A DNA stretch of 64,000 nt from contig NZ_AUHZ01000005.1 of NCBI RefSeq assembly GCF_000423445.1, forward strand, positions 186,001 through 250,000, in the 5' to 3' direction. The notes under the pieces were generated by a model. It saw nothing but the letters and a program-made list of their open reading frames with translations. It searched no databases and was not told the origin of the DNA. The translations under genes and the position numbers were made by a program. Shown piece by piece: positions 16,208 through 23,601 of this stretch. Positions within the stretch are counted from its first letter, which is position 1, and the number at the start of each line of letters is the position of its first letter. This stretch comes from Acidipropionibacterium thoenii DSM 20276. GTDB lineage: Bacteria; Actinomycetota; Actinomycetes; Propionibacteriales; Propionibacteriaceae.

Positions 16208-17525
16208 TCAGCTCCGTCCGGTCCCACGGTCGTACAGCCTCGAGTGGCGTCCACTGGCTGCCGCGAACAGGGCTGCGACCAATAGGTATCCCGCAGCCAG
16301 CCCGAGCAGTCCCGGATGGGAGACGCCGTGGACCGGCAGCACCAGCGCCGCCAGGACAGCTCCACCCACGTAGAGCGCGTTGTAGATCATGTCGTAGACG
16401 ATGAAGACCCGGCCCTTGTAGGCCTCGTCGATGTGGGCCTGGCACACGGTGTCGACGCCGGCCTTCAGCGACTGGGCGAAGAGCCCGACGAAGAAGGAGG
16501 CCGCCAGCAGCGCCCAGCGGTTCAGGATGCCGCCGGGCAGGGCCTGGACCAGGCCGGTCGCCACCATCAGCGCGATGAGAGCCCCTCGCATCCCCAGAGA
16601 TCGCACCAGTCTGGGCATGAAGGCCGCCGAGAGGACGAACCCGGCCCCCATCACCACCCCCCCAGGAGGCCATGTCGGCCATCGCGGCATTGACGTCGGC
16701 CTTGGCGTGGAAGTAATTGCGGTAGCCCAGCATCATGGCCACCGAGTAGACGCCGAAGAGCAGCCGCTGGGCGCCGATCAGCCCCAGGCCCACACTCACA
16801 TGCGGCAGTGCGCGCAGGTGCCCGAAGCCATCGATGACGCCGTGCACCACCTGGGAGGCCGTCCGGCTGGTGTCGGGTGTGGTGGGTCCCAGCTCGTCGC
16901 GGCCGAACCGGGTGCCGAGCAGGGCCGAGAGGAGGAACAGCACCGCGGCGATGCAGAAGATGATGGTGTCGGCATGGTGGACCGGCATCCAGTGACCGCC
17001 GACCACTCTCACCGCGGCGGCCACCATGACCCCGATCATCATTCCCAGCGGTCCGATGATCGGCATGATGGAGGACGCCGTGAGGTACTCCCGGCGGTCG
17101 ATGGTGTGCTCCAGGCCTGCGGTGAGGGCGGCCAGCAGGAACCGGTTGAGGCTCATCGCGACCAGCAGCAGGAGCAGCAGGCTGATGTGGGCGGGGTTCT
17201 GCCGTGCCCCACCCCAGACCAGGGCTCCGACGATCAGGGCGATGATGCAGCGCAGCCCGTCGGTGCCGACCAGGATGCGCTGGCGCGGCCAGCGGTCCAG
17301 GGCCAGCGAGGTGAAGGGACCGATGATGCAGAACGGCAGCATCGTGATGGCCAGCACCATGGCGATCGACCAGGCGTCGGGTTGTTGTTCAGGAGACAGC
17401 AGGACATAGGAGGCCAGACCGACCTGGAGGGTTCCGTCCGCGGCCTGGGTGGAGACCCGGACGCCGAGGATCCGGCGGAACCGGGGTAGCCGCCACAGTC
17501 GGCGCAGTCCCTCGCTGAAGGCCAC
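16208..17525 (-). pseudogene. MFS transporter, frameshifted at a G7 run
   Basis: Major facilitator superfamily permease with about 12 membrane segments spread over two reading frames. The first part runs from 17525 to about 16664 and the second from there to 16208. The coding strand has seven G (complement of C7 at 16657-16663). Removing one gives MADMASWGVVMGAGFVLSAAF, a continuous protein of 438 residues (1318 bases less one is divisible by three). Several starts are possible; GTG 17525 has AGAGGA at good spacing. A longer frame to ATG 17657 overlaps a palindrome and is less likely. Substrate unknown. Real mutation, phase switching and sequencing error cannot be told apart here. Confidence 0.75.
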
Positions 17526-17640
17526 CCGGTGTCCTCTCTGTCGAAACTCCCAGATTTTCCCGGCGAAGGGCTGGAGCACACCGATCCTAGGCGAGATGAT
17601 GGACAGGGTTGCGCGAGGAGGCGTCACCCCAGTCGCTAGG

Positions 17641-17657
17641 ATGAGAACTGTTCTCAT
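17641..17657. promoter_or_regulatory. Perfect 17-bp palindrome between MFS and aldolase genes
   Basis: atgagaac t gttctcat is an 8-1-8 inverted repeat in the divergent region, 85 bases before the aldolase ATG and 116 before the preferred MFS start. It looks like a binding site for a dimeric repressor or activator. The regulator is unknown. The single-base centre rules out the usual LexA box spacing. Confidence 0.5.
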
Positions 17658-17741
17658 ATAGTGGGGTGCAGACAGCACCGCGATGAGCCTCGCGGGGGCT
17701 GCGTCAGCCCCCGGCGACCGAGAGAATCCGAAGGAGATCTC

Positions 17742-18629
17742 ATGAACCAAGCACAGTTCGACAGAATGAAGTCGGGGCAGGGGTTCATCGCCGCCCTGGA
17801 CCAGAGCGGTGGCAGCACCCCGAAGGCCCTGCGCCTGTACGGCATCGACAAGGACCGCTACGTCAACGATGAGCAGATGTTCGACCTGGTGCATGCGATG
17901 CGCACCAGGATCGTCACCAGCCCGGCCTTCTCCGGAGAGCACATCCTGGGGGCGATCCTCTTCGAGCAGACGATGGGCCGCGAGTTTGCCGGGCAGCCGG
18001 CAGCCGACTACCTGTGGGAGACCAAGAACGTCGTGCCCTTCCTCAAGGTGGACAAGGGTTTGGCCGAGCCGGCCGACGGCGTCAAGGTGATGAAGCCGAT
18101 CCCGGGCCTGGCCGAGCTGCTGGACCGGGCGGTGGAGGCCCACATCTTCGGCACCAAGATGCGTTCGGTGATCGACGAGGCGAACCCGCAGGGGATTGAC
18201 GCCATCGTCGCCCAGCAGTTCGAGTTCGGACATCAGATCTGCGAGGCCGGCCTGGTGCCGATCCTGGAGCCCGAGGTCACCATCACGGCCAAGGACAAGT
18301 CCGAGAGCGAGGCTCTGCTGTTCGAGCAGATCACCAAGCGGCTCGAGTCCGATCCATTCCCCGGACCGGTGATGTTCAAGCTGAGCATCCCGACCGTCGA
18401 CAACCTCTACGCCCCGCTGATCGCCAATCCGGCCGTGCTGCGGGTGGTGGCGCTGTCGGGCGGCTACAGCCGTGACGAGGCGGACAAGCTGCTGGCGCGC
18501 AACCACGGGTTGATCGCCAGCTTCTCCCGGGCGCTGTCGGAGGGGCTGTTCGACTCCCAGACCGATGAGGAGTTCAACGCGACGCTGGCCGCCTCGATCG
18601 CTGCGATCTACCAGGCATCGCTGACCTGA
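17742..18629 (+). CDS. fda: Fructose-bisphosphate aldolase, class I (295 aa)
   Basis: Cleaves fructose 1,6-bisphosphate to dihydroxyacetone phosphate and glyceraldehyde 3-phosphate by a Schiff-base mechanism, in glycolysis and gluconeogenesis. The N-terminal FIAALDQSGGSTPKAL is characteristic of the short bacterial class I enzyme. Lysines in FLKVDKGL, VKVMKPIPG and the GPVMFKLSIPT strand, where the Schiff-base lysine is expected, are present, as is ILEPEVTI. Length is normal for the family. ATG 17742 has AAGGAGA 6 bases upstream. The gene is monocistronic, between a palindromic operator and a long stem-loop. Confidence 0.93.
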   Translation: MNQAQFDRMKSGQGFIAALDQSGGSTPKALRLYGIDKDRYVNDEQMFDLVHAMRTRIVTSPAFSGEHILGAILFEQTMGREFAGQPAADYLWETKNVVPFLKVDKGLAEPADGVKVMKPIPGLAELLDRAVEAHIFGTKMRSVIDEANPQGIDAIVAQQFEFGHQICEAGLVPILEPEVTITAKDKSESEALLFEQITKRLESDPFPGPVMFKLSIPTVDNLYAPLIANPAVLRVVALSGGYSRDEADKLLARNHGLIASFSRALSEGLFDSQTDEEFNATLAASIAAIYQASLT

Positions 18630-18650
18630 GGTGGTCCGCAGCAGACAGAT

Positions 18651-18708
18651 CGCGAGGTGAGGTCGGATCCTGGTCGGTGCAGCCGCCAGGATCCGACCTC
18701 ACCTCGCG
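18651..18708. terminator. 23-bp perfect stem-loop after the aldolase gene
   Basis: The arms at 18651-18673 and 18686-18708 are exact complements with a 12-base loop. The structure probably ends the aldolase transcript. Its size and lack of a T run also allow a repeat element such as a REP-like palindrome; two other very long palindromes occur at 28069 and 56900. Confidence 0.7.
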
Positions 18709-18829
18709 GTCGGCCGGCACGGGCCCAGCCGGCAGGCGGCCAGGTGATACCGCTGGGCGGCGGGCCACCCTCCTGGTTCGACCACCAGAGGGTGGCGCAG
18801 CTGGACGGCCGGGGCGCAGGATGGTGTCC

Positions 18830-19865
18830 ATGAGCGATATGAGGCCGGCGATCGGCCTGGTGGGTGCCGGGGGGATCAGCCGCGCCCACCTGCCGACCCT
18901 GCGCGAGCTGGGCAGCCGGGTGGTGATCTTCAGCAGGTCGGGAGCCGAGGCGCTGTTGGCCGAGCAACCGGTGACAGATCGGTCGACTCCGGAACACATC
19001 AGTGCCCTGGCCCCGATGGAGGTCGCAGGGTCACTCGACCAGTTGCTCGAGAGGGTCGATGTGGTCGACGTCGTCACCCCCACTCCCACCCACCGTGACG
19101 TCGTGAGGGCGGCCCTGGAGGCCGGCAAGGACGTCATCTGTGAGAAGCCGCTGGCTCGCACCGCGGCCGACGCCCAGGAGTTGGCCGATCTCGCCGCAGC
19201 GAGGGGGCTGCACCTCTACCCGGCTCATGTGGTGCGCTACTTCCCCGGCTACGCGGCGCTCAAGGACGCAGTGGCCTGCGGGAGTCTCGGCGATCCGGCC
19301 GTGCTGCGGTTCATCCGATCCGGCTCCTTTCCGCGCCGGAGGTGGTTCGCTGATCCGGAGGCCTCCGGCGGGATCATCATGGACCAGATGATCCATGACC
19401 TGGATCAGGCCCGGTGGCTCGCCGGGCCGGTCGCCGAGATCTCGGCGCTGCGCACCGTCACCACGATCGGTGGGGATCCGGTCGAGGTGGCCCACGTGAT
19501 GATGAACCACGTCGGCGGGGCGGTCTCGCAGTGCTCGGGAGTCTGGGGCCCGCCGAACCTGGAGTTCACCACCGAGTACTCGGTGACAGGCACTCGCGGC
19601 ACCCTGAACCACTCCTCGCGCGATGGGGTCGAGCGATCCGACCCGGCGGCGGGCGGTCCGGCGGCCGGATCCCTGCCCACCATCGATGAGGCAGCGGACC
19701 CCTATGCCCTGCAACTGCGCGAGCTGCTGGGTGCGATCGCCGGGGGGGCCGCAACCCCGAGTCAGCGCCGCCGATGGGGTGGCGGCGGTCCAGCTGGCCC
19801 AGGCCGCACTGGCGGCCGTGCGCACCGGGAGATCCGTTCCGGTCCCCGCAGTGCCCATCGCGTGA
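18830..19865 (+). pseudogene. Gfo/Idh/MocA family oxidoreductase, frameshifted near the 3' end
   Basis: NAD(P)-dependent sugar or inositol dehydrogenase family protein. The Rossmann motif LVGAGGISRAH is near the N-terminus. The family motif EKPLART is near residue 104 and the substrate-domain histidine pair region IMDQMIHDLDQARWL near 183-197. The frame breaks at a run of seven G (19742-19748). Deleting one G continues the protein as GVAAVQLAQAALAAVRTGRSV to the stop at 19865, giving 344 residues. Without it the frame runs on through the next gene. ATG 18830 has AGGA 8 bases upstream. Only the last 40 residues are affected. The downstream folate gene starts 66 bases later. Confidence 0.8.
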
Positions 19866-19930
19866 GGCCCTCCCCGTCCGGTGCGACGGACGGGTTTCAC
19901 ATTGGCTGGTCGAGGCGAAAAGATGGCCCC

Positions 19931-21628
19931 ATGGCCATGCCGTCGGACCTCGAGATCGCCCGCGCCGCCCACCTGGACCCGATCGGGGAGGTGGCGGCCC
20001 GCGCCGGCATCGGCGAGGAGCACCTCGAGCTCTACGGGCGCGAGGTCGCCAAGGTCGGCCTCGGCGTCATCGACGCCAATGCCGACCACCCCCGGGCCAA
20101 GTACGTCGTCGTCACCGCCATCACCCCCACCCCCTTGGGGGAGGGCAAGACGACCACCGCTGTCGGCATCGGCCAGGGCCTGGCCAGGATCGGCAAGCGG
20201 TCCATGCTGGCCCTTCGCCAACCCTCGATGGGCCCCACCTTCGGAATCAAGGGCGGGGCGGCCGGCGCCGGCCGCTCCCAGGTGCTGCCGATGGAGAGGC
20301 TCAACCTCCACCTCACCGGCGACTTCCACGCCATCACCGCCGCCCACAATCTGCTGGCAGCGATGATCGACAACCACCTCCACCACGGCAACCAGCTCGA
20401 CATCGAACCCCACTCGATCTCCTGGCGCCGGGTCGTCGACATCAACGATCGGGCACTGCGCAATGTCATCGTCGGCCTGGGCAGCCGGATCGACGGGGAG
20501 CCCCGCCAGACCGGTTTCGACATCACCGCCGCCAGCGAGGTCGGAGTCATCCTCTCGCTGGCCACCTCGCTGCAGGATCTGCGCTCCCGGCTGGGACGGA
20601 TCGTGATCGGCTACAACCGGGACAGGCAGCCGGTGAGCGCCGAGGACCTGCACGCCGCCGGATCGATGACCGTGATCCTCAAGGACGCCCTCAAACCCAA
20701 CCTCATGCAGACCACCGAGAACACCCCGGTGCTGGTCCACACCGGACCCTTCGGCAATATCGCCACCGGGAACTCCTCGGTGGTCGCCGACAGGGTCGGT
20801 ATCGGCTGCGCCGACTACCTGCTCACCGAGGCCGGCTTCGGCTCCGACATGGGGGCCGAGCGGTTCTTCAACATCAAGTGCCGGGTCTCGGGGCTGCATC
20901 CGGACGCCGCCGTGCTGGTGGCCACCGTCCGCGCCCTCAAACTCCACTCCGGGCGCTACACCGTCAGGCCCGGCAACCCGCTTCCCCCGGGGATGGTCCT
21001 GGACAATCCGGACGACGTGTGGGCCGGTGCTCCCAACCTGCGCAAGCACATCGAGATCGTGCGCAGCTTCGGGGTGACGCCGGTGGTCGCCCTCAACGTC
21101 TTCCCCACCGACCATCCCGACGAGATCGACGCCGTTCGCCGGATCGCCGAGGAGTGCGGGGCGCACTTCGCCTCCTCCACCCATGTGGTCGACGGCGGTG
21201 CCGGGGCCACCGAACTCGCCCGGACGGTGGTGGCGGCCTGCCAGGAGCCGACCCGGTTCCGCTACAGCTACCGGCTCGACTCCCCGCTGGCCGACAAGAT
21301 CGAGGCCATCGCCACCGGCGTCTACGGTGCCGACGGGATCGAGCTGTCGGCCTCGGCCGCCAGGGAACTGACCCACTTCGAGGAGCTGGGCTACGGATCC
21401 TTCCCGGTGGTGATGGCCAAGACCCACCTGTCGCTGTCACACGACCCGGCGCTCAAGGGCGCCCCGACCGGCTGGACACTGCCGGTCCGCGAGGTCAGGG
21501 TGGCTGCCGGGGCCGGATATGTCTACGCCATCTGCGGCGAGATGCGCACCATGCCGGGGCTGAGCAGCCATCCGGCGGCCGAGCGGATCGACATCGACGC
21601 CCAGGGCAATACCGTCGGGCTGTCCTGA
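19931..21628 (+). CDS. fhs: Formate-tetrahydrofolate ligase (565 aa)
   Basis: Makes 10-formyl-tetrahydrofolate from formate, tetrahydrofolate and ATP for one-carbon metabolism. The ATP-binding TPTPLGEGKTTT is at residues 65-76. The family signatures RQPSMGPTFGIKGGAAG (96-112) and VLVHTGPFGNIATGNSS are intact. Length matches the usual 555-560. ATG 19931 is followed by ATG 19937; neither has a strong ribosome binding site. The preceding oxidoreductase frame reads into this gene only because of its frameshift. No linked folate genes are in the window. Confidence 0.95.
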   Translation: MAMPSDLEIARAAHLDPIGEVAARAGIGEEHLELYGREVAKVGLGVIDANADHPRAKYVVVTAITPTPLGEGKTTTAVGIGQGLARIGKRSMLALRQPSMGPTFGIKGGAAGAGRSQVLPMERLNLHLTGDFHAITAAHNLLAAMIDNHLHHGNQLDIEPHSISWRRVVDINDRALRNVIVGLGSRIDGEPRQTGFDITAASEVGVILSLATSLQDLRSRLGRIVIGYNRDRQPVSAEDLHAAGSMTVILKDALKPNLMQTTENTPVLVHTGPFGNIATGNSSVVADRVGIGCADYLLTEAGFGSDMGAERFFNIKCRVSGLHPDAAVLVATVRALKLHSGRYTVRPGNPLPPGMVLDNPDDVWAGAPNLRKHIEIVRSFGVTPVVALNVFPTDHPDEIDAVRRIAEECGAHFASSTHVVDGGAGATELARTVVAACQEPTRFRYSYRLDSPLADKIEAIATGVYGADGIELSASAARELTHFEELGYGSFPVVMAKTHLSLSHDPALKGAPTGWTLPVREVRVAAGAGYVYAICGEMRTMPGLSSHPAAERIDIDAQGNTVGLS

Positions 21629-21675
21629 GTCGGCCCGTCGGTATCACGATCGACGCCTCAACCTAAGCTGTCCCC

Positions 21676-22071
21676 ATGGCCAATCAACGTGCCGAGGACG
21701 CCCGCCGCCGGGTGGAGCTCCAGGAGCAGGACCGGCGACGCGAGGGTGCCGCAGCCCAGCAGCTCATCGATGCCTTCGTGGTCTCCGCCCGCGAGAAGGG
21801 GCTGGCCATCGAACCGCTCCAGGCGCAGCTTCTGGACGGTCACACCGCCAGGACCGACCGGCGCGGCTGGTATCTCAACGCCAGCCACAGCCTGGCCATC
21901 GGGGAGCACGGCGAGTACTTTCAGCTGGTGGTTCCCGGCGGGCTCAGGGAGCGGATTCGCGGCGTGAAGCTGGAGTCCTCGCTACCTCCGCTGCATGTCG
22001 GGCGCGGTGGACGAGACGGTGAGACCGGCTATCTCAAGGAGTTCCTGGCCTGGCGGCTGGCGGCAGACTGA
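21676..22071 (+). CDS. Conserved-looking hypothetical protein (131 aa)
   Basis: Soluble protein. A charged N-terminal helix (residues 5-45, RAEDARRRVELQEQDRR) precedes a compact domain with two aromatic beta strands (RRGWYLNASHSLAIGEHGEYFQLVVPG) and an amphipathic C-terminal helix. Start ATG 21676 follows TGTCCCC with no clear ribosome binding site. It stands alone between the folate ligase and a convergent membrane-protein gene. No family recognised. Confidence 0.65.
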   Translation: MANQRAEDARRRVELQEQDRRREGAAAQQLIDAFVVSAREKGLAIEPLQAQLLDGHTARTDRRGWYLNASHSLAIGEHGEYFQLVVPGGLRERIRGVKLESSLPPLHVGRGGRDGETGYLKEFLAWRLAAD

Positions 22072-22081
22072 GGTCAGCGGC

Positions 22082-22600
22082 TCAGGCCGGAAGCTCTGCG
22101 GCCGGGGTCGGCCGGCCCGCCCGGAGCTGGTGGCGTCGCCTCAGCATTCCCGGGTAGCGATGGAGCCCGAGATACCAGGCCAGCAGCAGGGCCGCCGCCA
22201 GGAAGACATAGGGCAGCACTCGTAGCCCCGTCTCGTTGTGGTCCTTGATGACCGCCACCTCCTCGCTGGGGTCGGCGGCGTGATGAATCACCAGGGTGAC
22301 CGGCTGACCCAGGGTGTAGGCCTTCGACCTGCTGTAGGGATTGCTGGTGATCAGCCGGGTGGCACCGCCGTCGGTGGTGTAGGCGACCACCGCGACCCGG
22401 TTGGCCGACGTCGGGATCGAGGCGTGGAAGGGGCCGGCGCCACTACTGGAGGGGTGGCCGAAACCGACGACCTTTCCCTGCACCGTCTGCCCGTGCTGGA
22501 GAAACACCGACTGGCGCTGCGACAGCGCGAAGAACAGGCAGCTCACCACCAGCAGGTAGAGCACGGCCAGCACTCCGAGCACCTTGGGCCATCTCTTCAT
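22082..22600 (-). CDS. DUF3592-like membrane protein (172 aa)
   Basis: Two-membrane-segment protein, with helices at about residues 8-28 and 130-148 and an extracellular beta-rich domain between. The domain resembles DUF3592 proteins: HGQTVQGKVVGF, VAVVAYTTDGG and LGQPVTLVIHHAADP. ATG 22600 begins a basic MKRWPK leader; the longer frame to 22642 adds Pro/Arg-rich residues unlike a signal. GGGAG lies very close to the start. Function unknown. The gene ends 10 bases from the convergent neighbour. Confidence 0.65.
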   Translation of the reverse strand: MKRWPKVLGVLAVLYLLVVSCLFFALSQRQSVFLQHGQTVQGKVVGFGHPSSSGAGPFHASIPTSANRVAVVAYTTDGGATRLITSNPYSRSKAYTLGQPVTLVIHHAADPSEEVAVIKDHNETGLRVLPYVFLAAALLLAWYLGLHRYPGMLRRRHQLRAGRPTPAAELPA

Positions 22601-22648
22601 GACTCCCACAGTACGGCCTGGCGGTCGCCGAGCAGGGCCCACGGCGCG

Positions 22649-23464
22649 TCACTCCAGGTACTCGCGCAGCATTGCGGCATGGCGCCGCATCGTCCGCACC
22701 GCACGACTGCACCGCGCCCGGAGCGCCTGGCCGCTGATCTGGTGGGCGGCCGCCGCATCGGCGCTGCTCATCCCGAAGAAGTAGACACTGGCCAGCACCG
22801 ACAGCTGGGACCCCGACAGCACACCCATCGACATCGCGGCCTCCAGCACCGCCACAGCCCGGCCGCTCTCGCGGTGCTGCGGCGGGGGAGCCTCGACGTC
22901 GGGGATCTGCTGCGGGATCTCGTGACTCTCGACCCGCCGTCGGGCTGTGGTCACCGCGTGCAGGGCGTCCAGACCCAGACCGGTGGGGACCGTGGTGGCC
23001 GGCCCGACCCTCACGGTCCTGATCCTGATCCAGGCCGCGGCGAGGTAGTCGTCCAGGGCCTCGCGCGGGTCGGGGTCCCGGGATGCCATTCTCACCAGCA
23101 TCGGGAAGAGCACCTGGAGCAGCGCCTGACATGCCAGCTCGGCGGTCGGGCCATCCCCCTGGGCGGCCAGGATGCAGGAGTGGGCCACAGACCTGTCGGC
23201 CCTGATGGCGTCGGGAAGTTGGTGGGGCAGGGTCCCGGCGGATACCGGCAGCTCGGTGATCGCCTCGCCGGCCCAGGGCTGGTCGAGGCAGTCCAGCCAC
23301 TGCCGCCGCAGTCGCTGCCCGGTGGACCCGGGGTCGGGGGGACGCCGTGGCCGGCTCCTGGGTTGACGCCGGGCCGGCGGGGACCCGCCCCGATCGGCGG
23401 TCCGGGCCGGGTGAGGCACCGGGCCGGCTGGGACGGCCTCGGTGAGGGTGGCTGCGGCAGACAT
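22649..23464 (-). CDS. Sigma-factor-like HTH protein (271 aa)
   Basis: The C-terminal 70 residues (LSGSQLSVLASVYFFGMSSA, then a helix ending RAVRTMRRH) fit a sigma-70 region 4-like helix-turn-helix. The middle (about 95-160, with REALDDYLAAAWIRIRTVRV) is helical and could be a diverged region 2. The first 60 residues are Pro/Arg-rich and disordered. It may be a divergent sigma factor or a DNA-binding regulator; I am not sure which. ATG 23464 has AGGAGGT 6 bases upstream. In the transcript that ribosome binding site is fully paired in a 15-bp hairpin, suggesting translational control. Confidence 0.6.
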   Translation of the reverse strand: MSAAATLTEAVPAGPVPHPARTADRGGSPPARRQPRSRPRRPPDPGSTGQRLRRQWLDCLDQPWAGEAITELPVSAGTLPHQLPDAIRADRSVAHSCILAAQGDGPTAELACQALLQVLFPMLVRMASRDPDPREALDDYLAAAWIRIRTVRVGPATTVPTGLGLDALHAVTTARRRVESHEIPQQIPDVEAPPPQHRESGRAVAVLEAAMSMGVLSGSQLSVLASVYFFGMSSADAAAAHQISGQALRARCSRAVRTMRRHAAMLREYLE

Positions 23465-23465
23465 C

Positions 23466-23512
23466 ACAACACCTCCTTGACGGGTCCTCACAGACCATCA
23501 AGGAGGTGTTGT
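23466..23512 (-). promoter_or_regulatory. Hairpin sequestering the ribosome binding site of the sigma-like gene
   Basis: In the minus-strand transcript acaacacctccttga pairs exactly with tcaaggaggtgttgt across a 17-base loop. The 3' arm contains AGGAGG, the Shine-Dalgarno sequence of the gene starting at 23464, so translation would be blocked in the closed form. Upstream, TGTGACAACACC occurs twice in tandem (23505-23528) and the second copy can also pair with GGTGTTGT, giving alternative structures. It could be a thermosensor, ligand switch or protein target. Confidence 0.6.
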
Positions 23513-23528
23513 CACAGGTGTTGTCACA
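23505..23528. repeat. Tandem pair of 12-mers in the leader of the sigma-like gene
   Basis: ggtgttgtcaca occurs twice without a gap (23505-23516 and 23517-23528). The first copy is part of the anti-Shine-Dalgarno arm of the hairpin at 23466-23512. The duplicate could offer a competing pairing partner or a repeated protein-binding site. Confidence 0.7.
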
Positions 23529-23601
23529 CCGGCCTCAGGTGTATCCCATCTGCGCCGATGTGTTGTCGGGTGCTGCTTGTCGGGTGTTGGGGTGCCCGGC
23601 C

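Noticed and set aside
17641-17657. LexA (SOS) box
   Set aside because: Actinobacterial LexA boxes have GAAC and GTTC separated by four bases; here only one base separates them.
16086-18506. 806-codon minus-strand ORF across the aldolase and MFS genes
   Set aside because: Its first half is antisense to the aldolase; only the MFS part in the same frame is real.
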